NCBI GenBank assembly: GCA_001310555.1
Contig: BAXO01000010.1
Coordinates: forward strand, 17,331 to 81,330
Length of the DNA stretch: 64,000 bases
Source: Bacillus sp. JCM 19058
GTDB taxonomy: Bacteria > Bacillota > Bacilli > Bacillales_H > Bacillaceae_D
Reading direction: 5' to 3'
Notes under the pieces: model-generated
What the model was told of the DNA's origin: nothing
Seen by the model: only the letters and a program-made list of their open reading frames with translations
Databases searched by the model: none
In this document: in pieces, positions 41,534 to 53,375 of the stretch
How positions within the stretch are numbered: the first letter of the stretch is position 1
Layout of the letters: every line of letters starts with the position of its first letter
Translations under genes and position numbers: made by a program

Positions 41534-41867
41534 CGCAAGAAATTAGTGCGCTTGGTCACCGTATTTTGAAACATAACAGAAAAATATGGCCCAGAGGATG
41601 AGAATAGCCTCCCCTCGTTTCAGCTCGTTAAAAATCAGCTACGAAAAAAAAGCTTTTACAGTAAAAATACAAGCATGACGGTATGAGGAGCGTGTCCAAG
41701 CGAGGCACAGCTCCTCACTCTCTTCTCAATCGAGGTTAGTGGCCGGTACTGAATAGCAAAAAAAGAAGAAAGCGCAGTCGCGTTTTGTGGTATACTAACA
41801 ACTATCTAAATTTATTTCGTTGTGTTTTATGGAAGATGCAATCGGGATCCAGAAGTGAGGAATGCGA
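41534..41867. other. Intergenic between leuD and ysoA
   Basis: An inverted repeat TGAGGAGC.../...GCTCCTCA at 41684-41717 probably ends the leu operon, although no T tract follows. A possible -10 TATACT near 41793 would serve ysoA. Confidence 0.45.
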
Positions 41868-42944
41868 ATGAAAGGAAAACGAACGTCAAAGAAAGATCAA
41901 AACGTGATCCTTTATCCTGGGCTAGTCAAACGGCTAATTGAAGAAGGAATGAGCGCTTTAAAGAAAAAGGATGCTCAAACGGCCTACGACTTTTTCGCTT
42001 CTGCCGAAGAACATGAGCCCAATCATCCTCAAGTAAGAATCGGTAAGGTGTTAAGCTTAGTCGAAATGGGCCAGCTTGAACAAGCGAAGGAACAAACAAG
42101 CTTATTACTGAGGGAGGATATCGGCAATTATTATGAGAATCTTCAGGTCCACATTTCGTTACTCGTTCAGCTAGGGCGTTACCAGGAAGTCGTCTCACTT
42201 CTCGATGCAGTGTTAACAGAAAATCGAATTCCTTCCCAGTATGCGGAATCCTTTTATCAGCTCCTTCATTTTAGTAGACAAATGATCGATGACAAGGAGC
42301 TATTAGCAGAGGCTGAAGCTGAGCTGGAAGAGGCGGAGGAAGTCAGTGAAAAGGTTCTTCTTGCGCTAAGTTCGGAGCAAGTGGAACGCCAAGCCTGGGC
42401 GATTCAGCAGTTGAGAACGAATTCGGTGGATGAAGTTGTTCAAGCGCTAATTGCCTATATCGAAGACGAAACGCATGATTTGCTGCTTCGAAGTCTCGCT
42501 TTACAAGCCTTACGTACGAATCGTGTTTCACAACCAATACATATTAAAAAGCTGGGCCGAAGTCAAACGGTGAGTCCGGATCAAATTGATGATATTTTTG
42601 ACTTGAAGTTCGGTCAGGAGGTTGTAGAAAGGCTAAGTGAGAAGCTTGAACATGAAAATCCACTGCTGTACGAAATGGCAAATCAGCTTTGTTGGGCCCA
42701 TATATATGCACTGTACCCATTTTTACCAGAGCCGAGTGAGCCGGATGTTTGGACGGTCGTTTTTTCGTGGATTGCTGCTGAACGGATGGGCTTGGATATC
42801 GACGAAGCAGAAATTGAACATCTCTCTTATTCTTTGACTGAAGTACGAGCTTGGATGACCGAAGTAGAAGAGGTTGAAAAGCAAGTATTTCAAAACGGTA
42901 GCTCCGAATTTTTTTTAAAGAGAAGCAAGTATAAAATGACATGA
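41868..42944 (+). CDS. ysoA: TPR-repeat protein YsoA
   Basis: Intact protein of about 358 aa with tetratricopeptide-type helical repeats in the first 140 residues (KKDAQTAYDFFASAEEHEPN, then LEQAKEQTSLLL and GRYQEVVSLLDAVL). The rest is helical and acidic, with no catalytic motif. The ATG chosen has GTGAGGA seven bases upstream; an alternative ATG lies two codons earlier. Function unknown; the location between leuD and tig matches B. subtilis. Confidence 0.88.
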   Translation: MKGKRTSKKDQNVILYPGLVKRLIEEGMSALKKKDAQTAYDFFASAEEHEPNHPQVRIGKVLSLVEMGQLEQAKEQTSLLLREDIGNYYENLQVHISLLVQLGRYQEVVSLLDAVLTENRIPSQYAESFYQLLHFSRQMIDDKELLAEAEAELEEAEEVSEKVLLALSSEQVERQAWAIQQLRTNSVDEVVQALIAYIEDETHDLLLRSLALQALRTNRVSQPIHIKKLGRSQTVSPDQIDDIFDLKFGQEVVERLSEKLEHENPLLYEMANQLCWAHIYALYPFLPEPSEPDVWTVVFSWIAAERMGLDIDEAEIEHLSYSLTEVRAWMTEVEEVEKQVFQNGSSEFFLKRSKYKMT

Positions 42945-43043
42945 AAGTTTTCGTCTGGCACCAAGCGCTCAACAACGAGCAAATTCCTTCTTCTCTTATC
43001 AAAGTTCCTTAAACTAGGCGAATTGAAGCTTGGAAGTTCACAT

Positions 43044-43071
43044 TTGAAATGGATTACCTTTGTGTTATAAT
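43044..43071 (+). promoter_or_regulatory. tig promoter (sigma-A type)
   Basis: TTGAAA (43044-43049), 16 bases, TATAAT (43066-43071), 75 bases before the tig start. Confidence 0.6.
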
Positions 43072-43146
43072 AGAATGGTTGTCAATCATCTTAATCTGAT
43101 AAAAATGTTCGGAAACGAAGATTTAGGTAGTTGGAGGGAAAGGTTT

Positions 43147-44451
43147 ATGAGTGCAAAATGGGAAAAGCTTGAAGGGAACGAAGGGGTATTAACTGTTGAA
43201 GTAGAAGCGGAACAGGTTAATGCCGCTCTTGATCAAGCGTTTAAAAAAAGTCGTTAAGAAAGTAAATGTTCCTGGCTTCCGTAAAGGAAAGGTGCCTCGT
43301 CCATTATTTGAAAAGCAATTTGGTGTTGAATCTCTATTTCAGGATGCGCTCGATATTATTCTACCGGATGCGTATGCAAAAGCAATTGACGAAACAAAAA
43401 TCGAGCCGGTTGATCGTCCTGAAATTGATGTTGAATCCATGGAAAAGGGAAGCAAGTTAGTCTTCACTGCTAAAGTTACCGTCAAGCCTGAGGTAGAGTT
43501 AGGTGAGTATAAAGGTCTTGAGGTTGAAGAGCTGGATACAACCGTAACTGATGAAGACGTAGAAGCAGAGCTAACACAGCTTCAAGAACGACACGCTGAG
43601 CTAATCGTTGTCGAGGATGGAGCGATTGAGAATGACGATACAGCTGTGCTTGATTTTGAAGGCTTTGTTGACAATGAGCCTTTTGAAGGCGGAAAATCGG
43701 AAAATTATTCGCTCCAAATCGGTTCGAATCAGTTTATCCCGGGCTTTGAAGAACAGCTTGTCGGCTTGAAGACCGGAGACGAAAAGGATGTAGAAGTTAC
43801 GTTTCCAGAAGAATATCACGCCGAGAATTTGGCCGGTAAGCCTGCGGTCTTTAAAGTGAAAATTCATGAGATCAAGCGAAAAGAACTGCCTAAGCTTGAT
43901 GACGAATTCGCCAAAGATGCAAATGAAGATGTTGAAACACTAGAAGAATTAAAGAAGAATCTGCGCGAAAAGCTTCAAGAAAGTAAAGAAGCCGAAGCAA
44001 AAAAATCAAACGCGCGAAAAGCTTGTTGAACAGGCCTCAGAAAATGCAACGATCGATATTCCTGAAGCAATGATCAATTCGGAAGTAGACCGGATGATGC
44101 AGGAGTTTGAACAGCGTCTGCAATCTCAAGGTATGAATCTAGAATTATATCAACAGTTTTCTGGACAAGATCCAGAAGCAATGAAGGAGCAATTTAGTCA
44201 GGACGCTGAGAAAAGAGTCCGGGCCAATTTGACTCTAGAGGCGATTGCTAAAGAAGAAGCCGTTGAGGTATCGGAAGAGGATCTCGAAAAAGAGCTCGAA
44301 AAAAATGGCTGACATGTATCAGCGCTCTGTAGATGAGCTGAAGCAGGTTTTCGGCGCACAGGGCGGTCTGGATAGCCTAAAATCCGATATGAAGCTGCAA
44401 AAAGCACTTGAATTGCTCGTTGAAAACAGCAAGAAAATAAATAAGGAATAA
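43147..44451 (+). CDS. tig: Trigger factor, three frameshifts
   Basis: Ribosome-associated chaperone and peptidyl-prolyl isomerase, about 433 aa. The ribosome-binding domain has the signature [19 protein letters not shown]. The FKBP-type domain spans about residues 150-245 ([19 protein letters not shown], then [20 protein letters not shown]). The C-terminal arms follow. All three errors are an extra A in a seven-A run: near 43246 ([10 protein letters not shown]), near 44003 ([16 protein letters not shown]) and near 44300 ([11 protein letters not shown]). The ATG follows GGAGGGAAAGG. Confidence 0.96.
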
Positions 44452-44453
44452 GC

Positions 44454-44488
44454 GAACAAGGTGCGAGTAAATCGTGCCTTGTTTTTCC
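44454..44488 (+). terminator. Terminator of tig
   Basis: AACAAGGTGCGA and TCGTGCCTTGTT pair with one mismatch pair around a five-base loop; five T follow. Confidence 0.75.
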
Positions 44489-44915
44489 ATAATCCTGCCA
44501 GTCTGCCCCTCCTTTCTGCCCACAATTTATGGGTATGATAACCGCTCGGATTGAACAAGCTGAAAAGAGCATCATGAAAAAACATTTGCATGAACAAAGC
44601 CTGCGGGAGGGGGGATGAGGGCAAGCTTTTCGAAAAAAATAAAGGATTTTTGCTTATTCATCTTGAATGTATAGTCATCCGAAAACATAAGGATGGTGAA
44701 AAGAGACATACTGAATGAGACTCTTTCGTATGAAAGAGCCGAAGAACTCTGTACATAATGAAGAAAAAGGGTTTTGCTTTTCGGAAATTACTGTCTATGA
44801 TACAATGGCGAAATAAACAGAGATAGTCCATTTAATCAAAGTTGCCAACAATAAACGGTTGGAATGGTCAAAAAAACAGCTTGAAGTGGTACAATAATGA
44901 ATGAGGGGTGATTCC
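44489..44915. other. Intergenic between tig and clpX
   Basis: Holds an extended -10 element TGATACAAT near 44798-44806, probably the clpX promoter. No gene recognised. Confidence 0.45.
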
Positions 44916-46190
44916 ATGTTTAAATTTAACGAAGAAAAAGGACAGCTCAAATGCTCTTTTTGCGGGAAAACACAAGACCAAGTCCGCAAGCTCGTAGCTG
45001 GTCCTGGTGTATATATATGTGATGAATGTATCGAGCTTTGTACAGAAATTGTGGAAGAGGAGCTTGGTACGGAGGAAGAGGTTGAGTTTCAAGAAGTTCC
45101 GAAACCTCAAGAAATCCGAAAAATATTAAATGACTATGTCATTGGACAGGAGCAAGCGAAAAAAATCGTTGTCGGTTGCTGTTTACAACCATTACAAGCG
45201 GATTAATTCAATGAATCGCTCTGAGGAAGTAGAACTGTCCAAGAGTAATATTTGTATGATTGGACCGACCGGAAGCGGGAAAACATTACTCGCGCAAACA
45301 TTGGCTCGCATTTTGAATGTCCCGTTTGCAATCGCTGATGCCACCTCCCTAACTGAAGCTGGTTATGTAGGTGAGGATGTAGAAAACATCTTGCTGAAGC
45401 TAATTCAAGCCGCTGATTATGATGTAGAAAAAGCGGAAAAAGGGATTATCTATATCGATGAAATTGATAAAGTGGCACGCAAATCCGAAAACTTCAATTA
45501 CTCGCGATGTTTCGGGGGAAGGCGTTCAACAAGCGCTGCTGAAAATTCTTGAAGGAACGACGGCTAGCGTCCCCCCTCAAGGTGGACGGAAGCATCCGCA
45601 TCAAGAATTTATTCAAATTGATACGACCAATGTTCTGTTTATTTGCGGCGGTGCTTTCGACGGAATCGAACAGATTATTAAACGCCGCCTCGGTAAAAAA
45701 AATTATTGGCTTTGATGCTGAGGCAAAAGGGGACGATTTGAAGCCGGGTGAATATTTGGCTAAAATATTGCCTGAGGATTTGCTAAGATTTGGGTTAATT
45801 CCTGAATTCATTGGTCGACTTCCGGTGATTTCCAGCCTGCAGCCGCTTGATGCTGATGCGCTGGTAGAAATTTTGACTCAGCCGAAAAATGCGTTGGTAA
45901 AACAGTATAAAAAGCTGCTCGAGCTTGACGAAGTAGAGCTTGAATTTACCGATCAAGCCTTAGTGGAAATTGCGAAAAAAGCCATTGAGCGTAAAACAGG
46001 TGCACGTGGATTGCGTTCGATTATTGAAGGCATTATGCTCGATGTCATGTTCGACTTACCGTCGCGTGATGACGTAGTGACCTGTGTCATACATGAAAAA
46101 TGTATCACGGAAAGTCAACCACCGACGTTAAAAACAGAGGATGGCTCAGAAATTGAATTAGCACAAAAAAAACCAAAGGAAAGCGCCTGA
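44916..46190 (+). CDS. clpX: ATP-dependent protease ATPase subunit ClpX, three frameshifts
   Basis: AAA+ unfoldase that feeds ClpP, about 423 aa. The N-terminal zinc domain has [13 protein letters not shown] and CDECIELC. Walker A is GPTGSGKT, Walker [10 protein letters not shown], sensor region [13 protein letters not shown], and the C terminus has [23 protein letters not shown]. Indels lie in a seven-A run near 45166 ([16 protein letters not shown] restored), near 45494 (two bases lost; [18 protein letters not shown]) and in an eight-A run near 45696-45703 ([13 protein letters not shown]). The start MFKFNEEKG follows GAGGGGTG. Confidence 0.96.
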
Positions 46191-46194
46191 TGAT

Positions 46195-46246
46195 AGGCAG
46201 CCACCCTCTTGCCAAACGAGCAAGGAGGTGGCTTTCTTCTTTTGTT
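46195..46246 (+). terminator. Terminator of clpX
   Basis: AGCCACCCTCTTGC and GCAAGGAGGTGGCT pair around a short loop; a T-rich tail TTCTTCTTTT follows. Confidence 0.75.
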
Positions 46247-46755
46247 GAGACAAAGCTAATCCTACCAGGTGTGGGGGAAAATAAAATTCGATTTATTGCA
46301 GTAATACAGCGAGACAGCACTCGGTGCAACACTTCAGGAAGCTCTGTGTCAGACTCGGAAACCGAAATGTGATCTTTGAGCAACGTCTAAGCACTCGTGA
46401 TGAAGTTCATGCTGTGCGTAATGTCTTATCATCACCCTTTTGGAGCCTTGCCAAAGCACACGCGAACTGGGAAATTTCGAGCATTCCCATATTTTGCAAA
46501 GTATCCTCTAAGGGGAAGAATGAGCAATTAGCATCGGTATACTTGACGCTAATTGTTAATGTCGTTAACGATCTTTCTGTTAATAGGATTTGTTTAAGTC
46601 GTCCAAGTTCCAGGAGTGGTTATCGCAAAGAAACGAGATTCACTAAGGATTGTTAGCTGCAATTGTTTTCCATTTAACGTCTCATTTTTTGGCGGTTAGT
46701 GTTGCTTTTCCCGGTCATACTAAAGAAAAATAGATGATATTCGGGAGGCTACAAA
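46247..46755. other. Intergenic between clpX and lonB
   Basis: Two small ORFs (to 46372 and 46324-46656) lack ribosome binding sites and family character. Nothing else recognised. Confidence 0.45.
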
Positions 46756-48426
46756 ATGAATTGGACAGCAATTGCGTTACTTATTCAACTTTTCTTTGGG
46801 GTTATCATCGGGATCTACTTTTGGAACCTGTTAAGAAACCAGCGGAATAGCCGGGTTTCTATTGATCGTGAGTCGAAAAAAAGAAATGGAGCAATTAAGG
46901 AAAATGCGTTCGATTTCATTAACTGAACCCCTTGCTGAAAAGGTGAGGCCGATCCGGTTTAAAGATATTGTCGGCCAACAGGAAGGGATCCGCTCTTTAC
47001 GAGCGGCATTGTGCGGCCCGAATCCACAGCATGTGATCATCTATGGCCCACCTGGTGTAGGAAAGACGGCAGCAGCTAGGCTTGTGCTGGAAGAAGCAAA
47101 AAAAATGCAAACTCTCCTTTTACTCGAGAAGCGGTCTTTATTGAGCTTGATGGAACGACAGCTCGTTTCGATGAACGTGGCATTGCTGATCCGCTGATCG
47201 GTTCCGTTCATGACCCAATCTATCAAGGAGCGGGGGCCATGGGACAAGCTGGAATTCCGCAGCCTAAGCCCGGAGCCGTTTCCAAGGCTCATGGCGGCGT
47301 ATTGTTTATTGATGAGATTGGCGAACTTCATTCGATTCAGCTAAATAAATTGCTAAAGGTGCTTGAGGATCGTAAAGTATTTTTAGAAAGTGCATATTAT
47401 AGCGAGGAGAATCAACAAATTCCGCGCCACATTCATGAAATTTTTCAAAATGGACTCCCTGCTGACTTTCGTTTAATCGGGGCAACGACGCGAACGCCTG
47501 AAGAAATACCACCGGCGATCCGCTCACGCTGTCTTGAAGTGTATTTTCGGGCATTAAAGCCTGAAGAGATTATTTCGATTGCTAATAAAGCTGTGGAGAA
47601 GCTTTCATTTACTGCAGAAGCGGAAGCGATTGAAAGGATTGCGAAATATGCCACTAATGGAAGGGAAGCAGTGAACATCGTCCAGATTTCCGCAGGAATC
47701 GGTCTGTCAGAGGGACGAAAAATTATAACGATTAACGATGTCGAGTGGGTTCTTCATTCGAGCCAGCTTTCCCCAAGACCGGAAAAGCGGATTCATGAGG
47801 AAGCGACTGTCGGACTCGTGAACGGATTGGCTGTTTTCGGACCGAACATGGGTGCCTTATTGGAAATCGAAGTGAACGTGATTGAAAATAGAGAAAAAGG
47901 TACAGTGAACGTGACAGGAATTGCCGAAGAGGAAAGCACCGGGAACCAAATGCGTTCGATTCGCCGTAAAAGTATGGCTAAAGGCTCGGTAGAAAATGTT
48001 GTCACCGTGTTACGGAGAATGGGGATTCCGACCAACGATTATGATATCCATGTCAACTTTCCTGGTGGAGGTCCGGTCGATGGACCATCAGCCGGAATTG
48101 CAATCGCTACAGGAATCTATTCCGCGATACAGAAGGAAAAGGTGTTTAATACTGTGGCCATGACAGGTGAGCTGGGAATTCATGGTGCAGTTAAGCCGGT
48201 TGGCGGAGTTGTTGCCAAGGTTGAAGCAGCGAAGCAGGCCGGAGCAACCTTAGTATTAATTCCAAAAGAGAATATGCAAGCTATTTTGCAGGAGTTTACC
48301 GGAATTAAAGTAGTCGCTGTTGACCACTTCGATCAAGTGTTAAAATTGTCACTTGTTCCGGAAAATAAAGAAGAAGCTTTTATACCGGCATCGACCTCCT
48401 TTGATCCACCGGCTGCCCCTGTTTAA
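46756..48426 (+). CDS. lonB: Membrane-anchored Lon-type protease LonB, two frameshifts
   Basis: Forespore-type Lon protease, about 556 aa. It starts MNWTAIALLIQLFFGVI, a single N-terminal membrane span (residues 3-22), behind GGGAGG. The AAA+ domain has VGQQEGIRSLRAAL, Walker [15 protein letters not shown] and Walker B GVLFIDEIGELH, with ATTRTPEEIPPAIRSRC. The protease domain has GIAEEESTG, NFPGGGPVDGPSAGIAIATG (catalytic Ser) and the Lys near PVGGVVAKVEAAKQ. An extra A near 46875 and a run of eight A near 47098-47105 break it (SPFTREAVFIELDGTTARF restored). lonA follows. Confidence 0.95.
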
Positions 48427-48642
48427 AATTAGACAAAGTAGGGGGATAGGATAAAATTGAGAATGACGATCGCATTTGAGCAAATGGCTTAAACGGTCCA
48501 GTCTGACATTTCTAATTTGAAAAAAATGATGAAACAAGTTCGAAGTGGTCATTCTTTCCTTGGAAACGAATGACCATGATTATGAATAGGTACCGAATCG
48601 GCGGCAAGCGTATGAAAACAGCTATACTGGAGGTGTATGCGG

Positions 48643-50968
48643 ATGGTCGATACGAAAGAACAGCGACGAATTCCGCTTCTGCCATTGCGCGGACTACTCG
48701 TTTTTCCGACGATGGTTCTGCATCTTGATGTCGGAAGGTCAAAGTCTGTACAGGCATTAGAACAAGTCATGAAAGGGGATAAGGAGATCCTCCTTTCCAC
48801 CCAAAAAGAAATTTCAATTGATGAGCCGAAGGAAGACGAGATATACCAAATTGGGACTTTGGCGAAAATAAACAAGCTTTTAAAGCTTCCAAACGGAACG
48901 GTTCGAATACACGTTGAAGGATTGAAGCGAGCGGAAATAAAAAGCTTTATTAAAAATAATACATTTTTCGAAGTCAATATTGAGCTTTTGTCCGAGCAAA
49001 ATGAATCGAGCGCGACCGAGATACAGGCAATTACGCGAAGCTTGACTCAAATGTTCGAGCAATACGCAAAGGTTTCGAAAAAAAATCTCTTCTGAAACGC
49101 TGGCAGGAGTACTCGAAATCGAAGATTCAGGCAGATTAGCGGATGTAATTGCCGCTAATTTACCTTTGAAGCTTGTGCAAAAGCAGCATTTACTCGAAAC
49201 GGCCTCAATACCAGAAAGGCTCGTTCGGCTCATCGAAATATTAAACAATGAGCAGGAAGTTCTTGGCCTTGAAAAAAAAATCGGACAGCGCGTAAAGAAG
49301 TCGATGGAAAAACGCAAAAGGAATATTATTTGCGTGAACAAATGAAGGCAATCCAAAAAGAATTAGGCGATCGCGACGGGCGTAACGGTGAAATTGAAAC
49401 GCTGCGCGAAAAAATCGAGACGGCGAATATGCCAGAATCTGTTGAAAAAAAAGGCTCTGAAGGAGCTCGAGCGCTATGAAAAGATGCCGCCAAATGCAGC
49501 AGAAAGTTCAGTTTTGCGCAATTACCTCGATTGGCTAATTCAGCTCCCGTGGACAAATGAAACGAAGGATCAGCTCGATGTAAACCGCGCCGAAACTATT
49601 TTGGATGAGGATCATTACGGATTGGAAAAAGTAAAGGAAAGAGTCCTCGAATATTTAGCGGTTCAGCAGCTGACGAATGAATTAAAAGGGCCGATTCTCT
49701 GTTTGGCAGGTCCACCCGGAGTAGGGAAAACCTCATTGGCTCGTTCAATAGCGCGTTCTCTAGGGCGAAATTTTGTGCGAATTTCGCTTGGTGGTGTTCG
49801 TGATGAAGCGGAAATTCGCGGTCATCGTCGCACATACGTTGGGGCTATGCCAGGCCGTGTTATTCAAGGCATAAAAAAAGCAGGGACAAAAAAACCCTGT
49901 CTTCCTTCTTGACGAAATTGACAAAATGGCGAGTGACTTTCGCGGTGATCCATCCTCCGCCTTGCTTGAAGTCCTTGATCCTGAGCAAAACCATACGTTC
50001 AGCGATCACTTTATTGAGGAGCATACGATCTCTCCAAAGTGATGTTTGTCACGACAGCTAATAATATCGGGGCCATTCCCGGACCGCTGCTTGACCGAAT
50101 GGAGATCATTTCAATTGCCGGCTATACTGAGATTGAAAAAATGCATATTGCCAAAGGATACTTACTTAAAAAGCAAATGAAGGATCACGGACTGACTGGA
50201 AATATGCTTCGCGTCAATGACGAAGCATTATTAAGGGTCATTCGTTATTATACTCGGGAAGCTGGAGTTCGGAATCTTGAACGACAAATGGCTGCCATAT
50301 GTCGTAAGGCCGCAAAAATCATTGTGTCTGGTGCAAAAAAACGAGTCACTGTAACGGCAGCTTCGGTGGAGAAGATGCTTGGTAAGCCTCGTTTCCGGTA
50401 CGGACTGGCTGAAAAAGAGGATCAAATTGGCGCAGCAACCGGTCTTGCTTATACGACAGCTGGTGGCGACACGCTATCCATTGAAGTATCGATTGCGCCG
50501 GGGACTGGAAAGCTCACATTGACAGGGAAGCTAGGCGATGTCATGAAAGAGTCTGCACAAGCGGCGTTTAGCTATATTCGCTCCCGTACAGATGAATTGT
50601 TGATCGATTCAGGCTTTCATGAGAACTCAGACATTCATATCCATGTTCCGGAAGGCGCAACACCGAAGGACGGTCCTTCAGCAGGAATTACGATGGCTAC
50701 AGCGCTAATCTCGGCCTTAACCGGACGAAAAGTAAAGCGAGAGGTCGGAATGACAGGTGAAATTACGTTAAGGGGGCGCGTATTGCCGATTGGCGGATTA
50801 AAGGAAAAATCGATGAGCGCGCATCGTGCCGGCTTAAAAACGGTTATTATCCCTAAGGACAACGAGAAGGACTTAGAAGACATTCCTGAGAGCGTTCGGG
50901 AGGACTTGGAATTTATTCTCGTGTCTCACTTAGACGAAGTTTTAATACACGCATTGGGAGAAGGATAA
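48643..50968 (+). CDS. lonA: ATP-dependent protease Lon (LonA), five frameshifts
   Basis: Cytosolic Lon protease, about 775 aa. The N-terminal substrate domain reads [22 protein letters not shown]. The AAA+ domain has [22 protein letters not shown] and [23 protein letters not shown]; Walker B LLDEIDKM and the [15 protein letters not shown] motif appear after correction. The protease domain has [20 protein letters not shown] (catalytic Ser) and [17 protein letters not shown] (Lys). Errors: eight-A run near 49078, lost A near 49306, eight-A run near 49445, extra A near 49888 and lost T near 50022. ATG at 48643 has GGAGG nine bases upstream. engB starts at the base after its stop. Confidence 0.96.
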
Positions 50969-51554
50969 ATGAAAGTGACGAAAGCGGAATTAGCGACAGT
51001 GGCGGTCAAACCAGAGCAATACCCAAAGGCAGTATTACCGGAGCTTGCACTCGCGGGACGATCCAATGTCGGAAAGTCATCATTCATCAATAAAATGCTT
51101 AACCGCAAAAGCTTAGCAAGAACGTCACAGCGTCCTGGAAAAACGCAAACACTTAATTTTTATTTAATTAACGAGCAAATTTACTTTGTTGATGTTCCAG
51201 GTTACGGCTTTGCAAAGGTGTCTAAAAAGGAACGAGAAGCTTGGGGAAAAATGATCGAAACGTATATTCAAAAAAAGAGAGCAGCTCCAAGCTGTCGTTC
51301 AATTGCTCGATATCCGACATAAGCCAACCGAGGATGACAGACTAATGTATGAGTGGCTCAAACATTTTGGTATACCGGTCATTCTTATCGCGACGAAGGC
51401 AGATAAGATTCCGAAGGGGAAATGGCAGAAGCACCAGTCGATTATCGAAAAAGAGCTTGAGAAGGATCCGGCCGACCCGATTATTCTCTTTTCAGCGGAA
51501 ACGGGCCAGGGGAAAGATCTCGCTTGGCGAACAATTATGAATGCTGTCCATTGA
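50969..51554 (+). CDS. engB: Ribosome-biogenesis GTPase EngB (YsxC), one frameshift
   Basis: Essential GTPase for 50S subunit assembly, about 195 aa. G1 is [15 protein letters not shown]2 region RPGKTQT, G3 [13 protein letters not shown]4 [12 protein letters not shown] and G5 FSAETGQG. A seven-A run near 51270 is one base long; corrected, the sequence reads [24 protein letters not shown] with no break. It directly abuts lonA (TAA then ATG), as in B. subtilis. Confidence 0.95.
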
Positions 51555-51982
51555 GCGCTGTTTTAGTAAGAAGAAGCGGAGAGCTCAAACGGAGTGCGAC
51601 TCCATCTGAACAGCAATTGCTAATAAGAAAAATAGGGCAGTGGCGCCGGGAGTCACTGCCCCTTTAGCCTTGCTCTGAAAAAGGATGTATAATAACGTGC
51701 AGGATTTCAAATGTTAATAGAGATGGAATCCATAAAAATAGAGATCCGGACCGTGAACCTCGCTTCAACATTTTATTTAGAGTAAATAAAATCACCACAT
51801 ATGGAAGGTTCACTTGATATAAATAAGAAGACTTCGATGTTTGTTCACAAATATTTTTGGCGTTTAAAGGAATACATGGTACAATGTAAATAATAATAAT
51901 TGTAAATAAGAACGACAGAGTCCGAGTCTGTTGTAAAATAAATACCGCAGTAATGGATTTGTGTTTGGGGGTGAGCGTCAGG
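51555..51982. other. Intergenic between engB and hemA
   Basis: Holds a hairpin GGCAGTG/CACTGCC near 51634-51660 followed by CCCTTTAG, a probable terminator of lonA-engB, and the hemA promoter. Confidence 0.55.
51857..51885 (+). promoter_or_regulatory. hemA operon promoter (sigma-A type)
   Basis: TTGGCG (51857-51862), 17 bases, TACAAT (51880-51885), about 100 bases before hemA. Confidence 0.6.
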
Positions 51983-53362
51983 ATGCATATTCTTGTCGTC
52001 GGTTTAAATTATCATACAGCTCCTGTTGAGATGAGAGAAAAATTTGCATTTCAAAAAGAAGAGCTTCCAGCCGCTTTAAGACAATTACGACAGATGAAAA
52101 GCATTTTAGAATGCACGATTATTTCTACCTGTAACAGGACCGAGGTTTATGTGGTCGCTGATCAACTACATACCGGACGTCATTTTACGAAAACGTTTCT
52201 AGCCGATTGGTTTGAGCTGTCAAAAGATGAGTTCACGCCGTTTCTCGACATTCGAGAGGATGAGCATGCATCGAGCATTTATTCCGGGTCGCCTCTGGTC
52301 TGAACTCGATGATTCTTGGTGAGACTCAGATTCTTGGTCAGGTACGCGACAGTTTTTTATTGGCCCAAGAAGAACAAGCAACAGGGACGATTTTTAATCA
52401 GCTGTTCAAACAAGCAGTAACACTAGCCAAGCGTGGACACTCAGAGACTGAAATCGGCCAGCATGCTGTCTCCGTCAGCTATGCCGCAGTCGAGCTCGGG
52501 AAGAAGATTTTTGGTAACTTTAGCGGGAAAGAAATTCTTTATCCTCGGTGCCGGTAAAATGAGTGAGCTAACAGTGAAGCATTTGCACGAAAACGGTGCA
52601 AAAAAGATTACCGTAATGAATCGTACGGAAGTGAAGCAGCTGAATTAGCGAAGCGTTTTCTAGGACGAGTGAAGCCATTTGAGCAGCTGGAACAGGCTCT
52701 AGTTGAGGCTGATGTGGTGATCAGCTCGACAGGCTCGCGCCATTTTCTCGTTACCGAAGACATGATGCAGTCAGCTTGGAAAAAACGGAAGGGTCGGCCT
52801 TTGTATATGGTTGACATCGCTGTCCCGCGCGATTTAGATCCTGCTTTGGCAAGATTCGAAGACGTGTATTTATACGATATTGATGATTTACAGCATATCG
52901 TGGAAACGAATCTTGAAGAACGGAAGCGGGAATCCGAAAAAGTCGAATTAATGATTGAAGCTGAACTAGAAGCATTTAATAACTGGCTTAACACACTAGG
53001 CGTGGTTCCGATTATTACCGCCTTGCGGCAAAAAGCGTTGACCGTTCAAGGTGAGACAATGATGAGCATTGAACGGAAGCTCCCGCATTTATCCGAACGC
53101 GAGAAAAAAAGTGCTGCGTAAGCATACGAAAAGCATCGTTAATCAGCTCTTGCGGGAACCGATTACCCGCGTGAAGGAGCTTGCCGGAGAAGAACATGCC
53201 GATGAAGCACTCGAGCTCTTCACGAAAATATTTGCACTAGAAAGTGAGCTGGAAACGCTGCGCGAGCAAGAGCGAGTTAAACAAGTGGAACAGCAATGGG
53301 AAAATACAAAACAAAGCTATGTACCAGATTCGGCAAAGCACGAGGCCGTTGTTCGCTCCTAA
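51983..53362 (+). CDS. hemA: Glutamyl-tRNA reductase, four frameshifts
   Basis: First enzyme of C5 haem synthesis, about 460 aa, making glutamate-1-semialdehyde from Glu-tRNA. The catalytic segment [13 protein letters not shown] contains the active Cys; [21 protein letters not shown] and [16 protein letters not shown] (NADPH domain) are conserved, and [13 protein letters not shown] follows. Indels: lost C near 52269, extra T near 52544, lost A near 52631 and an extra A near 53106. The start [16 protein letters not shown] has GGTGAGCGTCAGG upstream. It opens the hemAXCDBL operon. Confidence 0.95.
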
Positions 53363-53375
53363 GGAGTGACTTGAT

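Noticed and set aside
46324..46656. 110-codon ORF after clpX
   Set aside because: No ribosome binding site, no domain, unusual composition; typical chance ORF in a spacer.
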